A DNA stretch of 64,000 nucleotides, taken from the NCBI GenBank assembly GCA_015061335.1, contig SUWT01000006.1, positions 1 to 64,000 on the forward strand, given 5' to 3'. The stretch comes from Lentimicrobiaceae bacterium (GTDB taxonomy: Bacteria; Bacteroidota; Bacteroidia; Bacteroidales; F082). The notes under the pieces are model-generated. The model saw nothing but the letters and a program-made list of their open reading frames with translations. It was not told where the DNA came from and did not search any database. Position 1 is the stretch's first letter. Each line of letters begins with the position of its first letter. Position numbers and translations under genes: made by a program. This document shows, one piece after another, positions 58,269-64,000 of the stretch.

Positions 58269-59333
58269 TTATGAATCTATTACACCGCTTCCTAAAACTA
58301 TTGGCTCTGTAGCGTGATAGATAACACCAAATTGTCCAGCCGCCACACCAGAAATCATCTCATCTGAAATTATTGTAAGACCTTTCTCATTAAGTTTTAT
58401 GATACCTGTCTTAAAATCTGGCTGATGTCTGATTTTATATCTAATAACTTGATTATCATCTAATTTAATTGAAGGATTCATTGCCATTACATCAATTAAA
58501 TTAATAATGTTTACATACTGAGCGATAGGATCGTAACCTTTTGATACATATATCAGGTTATTCTCAGTGTCTTTATTGACGACAAACCAGGGTCCACCTC
58601 CAAGGCCTAAGCCTTTTCTTTGCCCGATAGTGTGAAACCAAAAACCTTTGTGTTTCCCTAGTTTCTTACCTGTCTCAAGTTCTATTATATCGCCTTCTCT
58701 TTCTCCAACGTATTCTCTTATGTAGTCGTTGTAATTGATTTTCCCTAGAAAACAAATACCCTGAGAATCATGACGTTGTGCGCTAGGTAGTTTGTATTCC
58801 TCAGCTAAACGACGTACTTCTGATTTAGGAAGATCGCCTATGGGAAACATTGCTTTCGATAGTTGATGATATGTTATCCTAGCTAAGAAATCAGTTTGAT
58901 CTTTAAAGGTATCTACTGCTGTTCCTAACCATGAAACACCTTCATTATCATACCATTGTCGAGCATAATGACCTGTTGCGATTCTGTCAAACTGGTATCC
59001 CATTTTCTCTTCAAAGGCTCCGAATTTTATCATTCTGTTACACATCACATCAGGATTTGGAGTAAGTCCTTTTCTTACCGAATCCATGGTGTAACTTGCA
59101 ACACGCTCGTAATATTCTTTCTGAAGATCAATAATATCGAATGAGCATGCGTATTTTTTAGCTATAAAAGAAGTGATTTCGATGTCTTCCTCGGAAGGAC
59201 AATCCATCATATCATCTTTGCCTTCTATACCTATCTTTATATAGAATATATGCGGGTTGTATCCTCTTTCCTTCAAGATAGGTACCATTACCGAGCTATC
59301 GACTCCACCTGATACTAATGCAGCTATTTCCAT
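58269..59333 (-). CDS. mnmA: tRNA 2-thiouridine synthase MnmA
   Basis: ALVSGGVDSSVMVPIL; GLTPNPDVMCNRMIKFG; ATGHYAR; SQGICFLG; HTIGQRKGLGLGGGPWFVV. Confidence 0.94.
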   Translation of the reverse strand: MEIAALVSGGVDSSVMVPILKERGYNPHIFYIKIGIEGKDDMMDCPSEEDIEITSFIAKKYACSFDIIDLQKEYYERVASYTMDSVRKGLTPNPDVMCNRMIKFGAFEEKMGYQFDRIATGHYARQWYDNEGVSWLGTAVDTFKDQTDFLARITYHQLSKAMFPIGDLPKSEVRRLAEEYKLPSAQRHDSQGICFLGKINYNDYIREYVGEREGDIIELETGKKLGKHKGFWFHTIGQRKGLGLGGGPWFVVNKDTENNLIYVSKGYDPIAQYVNIINLIDVMAMNPSIKLDDNQVIRYKIRHQPDFKTGIIKLNEKGLTIISDEMISGVAAGQFGVIYHATEPIVLGSGVIDS

Positions 59334-59341
59334 CTGAAAAA

Positions 59342-60187
59342 TTATTTTATGTTGGCAGTAGAAATGTTGGTTTTGATGATACGTACATATCCTACGTTTT
59401 CATATTCTTTTTCTGCTGCATCGTATATGGCGCCAAATCTTTTTCCTTTATATGCCGACCAGGTAGAATCACCGTATGAGAAATGCCACCATTCTTTTGG
59501 AAGATTAATAAATCCTTGAGAACGCATCAGCTTTATCAATAGAGAACGATTTTTTTTCTGTTCCTCGCTGAGATGCTTATATTTTGTTTTAATTGCAGGG
59601 ACATTATCATGGAATTTAGTGCCGAAATCGAGGTCTGTTCCATTTTTGTCGCACAATGCCACATCGATGGCTCCTCCTGTATCGTGACCTCCCAAACTGG
59701 CGTATGGATTAGACTGTTTATAGTTTGCCATATTCAGAATCTCAGCGCGACCCTTATCTGGATTTTCTTCAGAGAACTTATTAACTTCCTCAATCCAGGT
59801 GTTATAAAGTGATATGCGGGAACGATAAGCGCTATATACCTTTAGAAAGATATCATTGGGGAGACTGTCTGCCACTCTAAATAATTTTAATGCAACGTTC
59901 TTGCGCAAAAGAACAGGTCTCTCAATGGTGTTATCATTGATAATTATCTTTGGATGATTAACAAGATCAACTAATGGTTCGTAATTCTCTCTGACATGAA
60001 CCATTTTAATATATTTTTTTGAGATATGATTTTTTAAGCCTATCTTATACAATAAGAAATTGAAATAGAATAAGAATATGCTACGGTTTCTTTTGGATTT
60101 AAAATGTATAAAAGATAATATCAATAAAGCAATTACTAAGGTTATTATCGCTATTTCTTTTAGATTATATGTAATATATTCTACCAT
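59342..60187 (-). CDS. M15-family D-alanyl-D-alanine dipeptidase-like (VanX/DdpX) protein, N-terminal TM
   Basis: YSAYRS; SLGGHDTGGAIDVALCD; EWWHFSYGD. Confidence 0.82.
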   Translation of the reverse strand: MVEYITYNLKEIAIITLVIALLILSFIHFKSKRNRSIFLFYFNFLLYKIGLKNHISKKYIKMVHVRENYEPLVDLVNHPKIIINDNTIERPVLLRKNVALKLFRVADSLPNDIFLKVYSAYRSRISLYNTWIEEVNKFSEENPDKGRAEILNMANYKQSNPYASLGGHDTGGAIDVALCDKNGTDLDFGTKFHDNVPAIKTKYKHLSEEQKKNRSLLIKLMRSQGFINLPKEWWHFSYGDSTWSAYKGKRFGAIYDAAEKEYENVGYVRIIKTNISTANIK

Positions 60188-60195
60188 GCTTTATT

Positions 60196-60957
60196 TCATT
60201 TAATTTCAACAAATATAGGACAGTGGTCAGAGAAGTTGATTTCAGGATATATAGATGCATTCAATAGACGTTCATTCATATTATCGGTAATGATATGATA
60301 GTCTATACGCCAGCCTTTATTGTTCTGTTTGGCGTTAGCGCGATAGCTCCACCAACTATAATGATGAGGTTCTTTGTTAAGTCTTCTGAAGCTATCGGTA
60401 TAACCGTCGTTCAGGAAGTTTGAAAACCATTCTCTTTCTTCTGGCAGGAAACCCGATGATTTTGCATTACGGATGGGATCGTGAATATCTATTGCCTCGT
60501 GACAGATGTTATAATCGCCCGACAATACCAAATTCGGTCTTGAAAGTCTGAGTTCGTTAACGTATGATCTGTAGAACTCTAGCCATCTCATTTTAAAATC
60601 TTGTCGTTCTTCTCCAGATGTTCCGGATGGATGATATACGCTTACGACAGATAAATCTCCGAAATCAGCTCTTAGAAATCTGCCTTCGTCGTCGTATTCT
60701 TCATTATTCATGCCATAGACTACATTGTCGGGAGCAACTTTTGATAAGATTGCCACTCCACTATAACCTTTCTTTTTCGCAGGAAACCAAAAATGATTAT
60801 AACCAAGCATTTCTATTTCCATGAGAGGAATTTGATCCTGAGTGGCTTTTATTTCTTGAAGACATAACACATCGGGAGAAGTGGCTTCTAACCATGACAG
60901 CAGTCCTTTTGAGATAGCTGCTCTTATCCCGTTAACATTATAGCTTATAATCCGCAT
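60196..60957 (-). CDS. xth: Exodeoxyribonuclease III
   Basis: RIISYNVNGIRAAISKGLLSWL...LCLQEIKA...GYSGVAILSK...SGDYNICHEAIDIHDP...SDHCPIFVEIK. Confidence 0.96.
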   Translation of the reverse strand: MRIISYNVNGIRAAISKGLLSWLEATSPDVLCLQEIKATQDQIPLMEIEMLGYNHFWFPAKKKGYSGVAILSKVAPDNVVYGMNNEEYDDEGRFLRADFGDLSVVSVYHPSGTSGEERQDFKMRWLEFYRSYVNELRLSRPNLVLSGDYNICHEAIDIHDPIRNAKSSGFLPEEREWFSNFLNDGYTDSFRRLNKEPHHYSWWSYRANAKQNNKGWRIDYHIITDNMNERLLNASIYPEINFSDHCPIFVEIK

Positions 60958-61062
60958 TATACTAATACAATATTATTTTTTGCAAAAATAAAAAAAAATG
61001 TCATAAAAAGTGATGACAGATTAAATTCATTTTATATTTTTGGAGATTGAAATAATAGTGTT

Positions 61063-62856
61063 GTGAAGATAAAATTTAAAGCAAGAATATCGTCATTGGT
61101 AGATAGACTCGACAAATGGAGACATGCTCATCTTTCAGAGAAGCAGTTTATGTTGATTTTGAGTATTCCTACAGGTCTTTTAGCGGGTATGTCTGCTATT
61201 ATTATTAAGACTTTGGCACATTATATCAGAGATTTTTTCTTTGATATTGTAACTACTGGAGATCATTATAATTTGATTTTTTTTATTCTCCCAGCAATAG
61301 GAATTTTTTTGACGATTATTTTCTGTCGATACATTCTGAAAAAGGATGTAGGTCATGGTATTCCAGGTATCTTATACGCCATTAAGAAGAATAAGGGTGC
61401 GGTAAAACCATATAATACATATGCGTCAATTATAACAAGTTCATTAACTGTAGGTTTTGGAGGTTCGGTTGGATTGGAAGGTCCTTCTGTATCTACTGGA
61501 GCCTCAATAGGTTCTAATATAGGTCAGCTTTTACGTCTTAATCAGAAGAATATCGTTGTTTTGATTGGAATGGGTTGCGCGGCGGCTTTGGCATCTATCT
61601 TCCAGGCGCCAATAACGGGTATCATCTTTGCCATAGAAGTTTTTATGATAGATATTTCAATGGCGTCTCTGATCCCTATTATCGTATCTTCTTTTGTAGC
61701 TATCCTGACATCTTATTTCTTCTTAGGAAGAGCTTTTGAATATACCATTACAACAAGTTCCGCTTTTATGCCTTCTAATTCTTTGTTTTATGTCGGTCTG
61801 GGAATATTTGTTGGATTGATTTCTGCGTATTTCATGTACGTTTATTTTAAAGTTGACAAAAAAGTAAAAAAAGTGAAATCACCATGGAAGAGATTTGTCT
61901 ATGGCGCTACTGGTTTAGGTATTTTGATTTTTATCTTCCCTGCTTTATATGGAGAGGGCTACGAAGCTATCAATGCGGCTCTGAGAGGTGATACGGAGAT
62001 TCTGTTCGCCAACGAGTTTCTATCAGTCTTCAGATATAACACTTGGACTATACTCTTTCTGACTTTGGTCATAATATTCTTGAAAGCTTTTGCAACATCT
62101 TTTACTTTTGCCGCTGGAGGTGTGGGAGGCACTTTTGCACCTGCGTTGTTCATTGGATCATTCTCCGGAATGTTTTTCGCCATGTTGGTTAATAGCCTCG
62201 GCATAGGAGACCTTAATATTACAAATTTTGCCCTGGTAGGAATGGGCGGCGTTATCGCAGGTATGCTGCACGCTCCGCTGACGGGAATATTCCTCATAGC
62301 GGAAATCACAAACGGTTACTCACTGATGGTACCTCTCATGATAGTGTCAGCATTATCATACGCTATCAACAGAGCTTTCTTCAAAGATTCGATATACACT
62401 AAAGCAGTAAGTGAAAAGGGTGTTAAAGTTACACATAATAAAGATATTAGTATTCTTAATATGATGACTATCAATAATTTGATAGAGACAAACTTTAGTA
62501 CTATAAAACCAGGACAAACTCTTCGTGATCTTCTTCCTTTAATTGCTTCTTCAACGCGTAACATATTTCCTGTGGTGGATGAAAAAGGTAATTTCAAGGG
62601 TCATATTCTTTTCGACTCAATTAGAAGTATTATCTTCGACGAAAAGTATTACGACACCTCAGTGGAAGATATTATGTCATTTCCAGATTATATAATAAGC
62701 CCTGATGATAATGTTGAAGATGTAGTGAGGAAATTCGAAACATCAGGAAAATATAATATTCTCGTTATAGATAAAGGAAAATACCTCGGATATATATCGC
62801 GCGCTATAGTATTTACAACTTATCAGGCTACATTAAAAGAGATTTCAGATGATTAA
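61063..62856 (+). CDS. ClC-family chloride channel with C-terminal CBS domains (GTG start)
   Basis: GGSVGLEGPSVSTGASIGS; GMGCAAALASIFQAPITGIIFAIEV; AAGGVGGTFAPALFIGS; CBS pair. Confidence 0.95.
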   Translation: MKIKFKARISSLVDRLDKWRHAHLSEKQFMLILSIPTGLLAGMSAIIIKTLAHYIRDFFFDIVTTGDHYNLIFFILPAIGIFLTIIFCRYILKKDVGHGIPGILYAIKKNKGAVKPYNTYASIITSSLTVGFGGSVGLEGPSVSTGASIGSNIGQLLRLNQKNIVVLIGMGCAAALASIFQAPITGIIFAIEVFMIDISMASLIPIIVSSFVAILTSYFFLGRAFEYTITTSSAFMPSNSLFYVGLGIFVGLISAYFMYVYFKVDKKVKKVKSPWKRFVYGATGLGILIFIFPALYGEGYEAINAALRGDTEILFANEFLSVFRYNTWTILFLTLVIIFLKAFATSFTFAAGGVGGTFAPALFIGSFSGMFFAMLVNSLGIGDLNITNFALVGMGGVIAGMLHAPLTGIFLIAEITNGYSLMVPLMIVSALSYAINRAFFKDSIYTKAVSEKGVKVTHNKDISILNMMTINNLIETNFSTIKPGQTLRDLLPLIASSTRNIFPVVDEKGNFKGHILFDSIRSIIFDEKYYDTSVEDIMSFPDYIISPDDNVEDVVRKFETSGKYNILVIDKGKYLGYISRAIVFTTYQATLKEISDD

Positions 62857-63451
62857 TTTAAAAGAACTTAGTATTGAAAAGTTAAAAGAATATTATCAGG
62901 ATAAAAGATACACCTCTATGATGGATGTGGGTATGTTTGTTCTGTTGATATTCAGTTTTCACTTTTTATATTTGATTTGGGTTGCTGTGGATTATTCGCC
63001 ATTCACACAATCGGTGTATCGCCTATTTGACTGGGCTTCGACATTATTGTTTGATCAGAGTTGCTGGGTCTTAGAACATGTTTTTCATGTTGATCTTATA
63101 ACTCATGAACATGCTATAGGGGTCATTAATACTAATGACACTTATTCATTTATCAATGTCGCACCTGAGTGTACCAGCCTGAAACAGTGGCTCCATTGGT
63201 TGTTCCTGATGCTTCTTTTCCCAGGTCCGTGGAAACATAAACTATGGTATATTCCTTTAGGTCTGGTGATCATTGAATGGATTAATGTTTTCAGAGTTGT
63301 AGGAATAACATTATGTATGATTCCATTTCCTGATCATTTTGATTTCTTCCACGACTATTTCTTTAAGGTTCTGTTTTATCTGATAATCTTTTTGATGTGG
63401 GTTGTTTGGACTGAGAAATTTCTACATAAAAAGGTAAAAAATAATAAATAA
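62849..63451 (+). CDS. Exosortase/archaeosortase-family transpeptidase (XrtF-like)
   Basis: Polytopic; Cys in NVAPECTSLKQWLHW, Arg in EWINVFRVVGITL, His in FFHDYFFKVLFY, matching the Cys-Arg-His exosortase triad; overlaps the ClC stop codon. Confidence 0.8.
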   Translation: MINLKELSIEKLKEYYQDKRYTSMMDVGMFVLLIFSFHFLYLIWVAVDYSPFTQSVYRLFDWASTLLFDQSCWVLEHVFHVDLITHEHAIGVINTNDTYSFINVAPECTSLKQWLHWLFLMLLFPGPWKHKLWYIPLGLVIIEWINVFRVVGITLCMIPFPDHFDFFHDYFFKVLFYLIIFLMWVVWTEKFLHKKVKNNK

Positions 63452-63456
63452 TACTT

Positions 63457-64000
63457 ATGGATACAAGAAAAATCATTTTTGTCCTTGATGCTGGCGGCAC
63501 AGGATTCAATTTTTCAGCTGTTGAAAATTATAAAGAGATAATAGAGCCATTTACTGTAAAGACGGCTTCATCTACCTTAGAGGAACAATTACAAAAAATT
63601 ATTGATGGTTTTAAGCATGTTCAGGAATTATGTGGTTCTGCCCCTACAGCTATCAGTTTCTCATTTCCTGGTCCAGCTGATTATCCTAATGGAATTATTG
63701 GCGACTTGGAAAATCTTCCTTTATTCAAAGGAGGTGTGGCTTTGAAAGATATGTTGGAGGATGAGTTTAATGTTCCTGTCTTTATCAATAACGATGGTGA
63801 TTTATTCGTTTATGGTGAAGCCTTGGCTGGTTTGTTGCCAGAAGTCAATGCTATGTTAGAAAGAGAAGGTAATCCTAAGCGTTATAAGAACTTATTTGGT
63901 GTTACACTTGGTACAGGACTTGGAGGTGGTATCGTCTTGAATGGCAAACTTTTAGAAGGTGATAATTCTGCCGGCGCTGAGGTTTGTCGAACTAGAAATC
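63457..64000 (+). CDS. ROK-family protein (truncated by the window end)
   Basis: Manual translation: MDTRKIIFVLDAGGTGFNFSAVENYKEIIEP...ISFSFPGPADYPNGIIGDLENLP...VFINNDGDLFVYGEALAG...GVTLGTGLGGGIVLNGKLLEGDNSAGAEV. Confidence 0.85.
   Translation, partial: MDTRKIIFVLDAGGTGFNFSAVENYKEIIEPFTVKTASSTLEEQLQKIIDGFKHVQELCGSAPTAISFSFPGPADYPNGIIGDLENLPLFKGGVALKDMLEDEFNVPVFINNDGDLFVYGEALAGLLPEVNAMLEREGNPKRYKNLFGVTLGTGLGGGIVLNGKLLEGDNSAGAEVCRTRN

Overview
This is a Bacteroidetes (Bacteroidales-like) chromosomal window. Support: TTTG/TAnnTTTG-type promoters, T9SS type-A C-terminal sorting domains, a UpxY-type antiterminator and a GldH-like lipoprotein. All annotation is by reading the sequence; no searches were run. 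Contents in order: an orphan proteasome/HslV-like Ntn-hydrolase; a nonulosonic-acid (KDN-type) surface-glycan cluster; a YfhO-like membrane protein; T9SS cargo; mutA-mutB; a DUF4143 AAA ATPase overlapping a decayed Fic pseudogene; a serine hydrolase; a surface-protein region (paralogous small lipoproteins, a small protein with an exosortase-like tail, a 1961-aa repeat protein); a mevalonate-pathway cluster with a GYDIA-type GHMP kinase; an LRR protein with three accessory genes; a radical SAM-GME fusion; a U32 peptidase; aspS, pfkA, rodA and mrdA; a Wza/Wzc/UpxY export set; a rubredoxin and a multidomain flavodiiron protein; mnmA, xth, a ClC channel, an exosortase-family protein and a truncated ROK gene. 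The most unusual signal is two kinds of dispersed small repeats. One is a ~50-bp hairpin element (GTAGAGACGCGTCAATG...CATTGACACGTCTC). The other is a set of arrays with a strict 7-bp period but a different unit sequence at each locus. Both sit at gene ends, often side by side, and both also occur in frame inside two neighbouring protein-coding genes.
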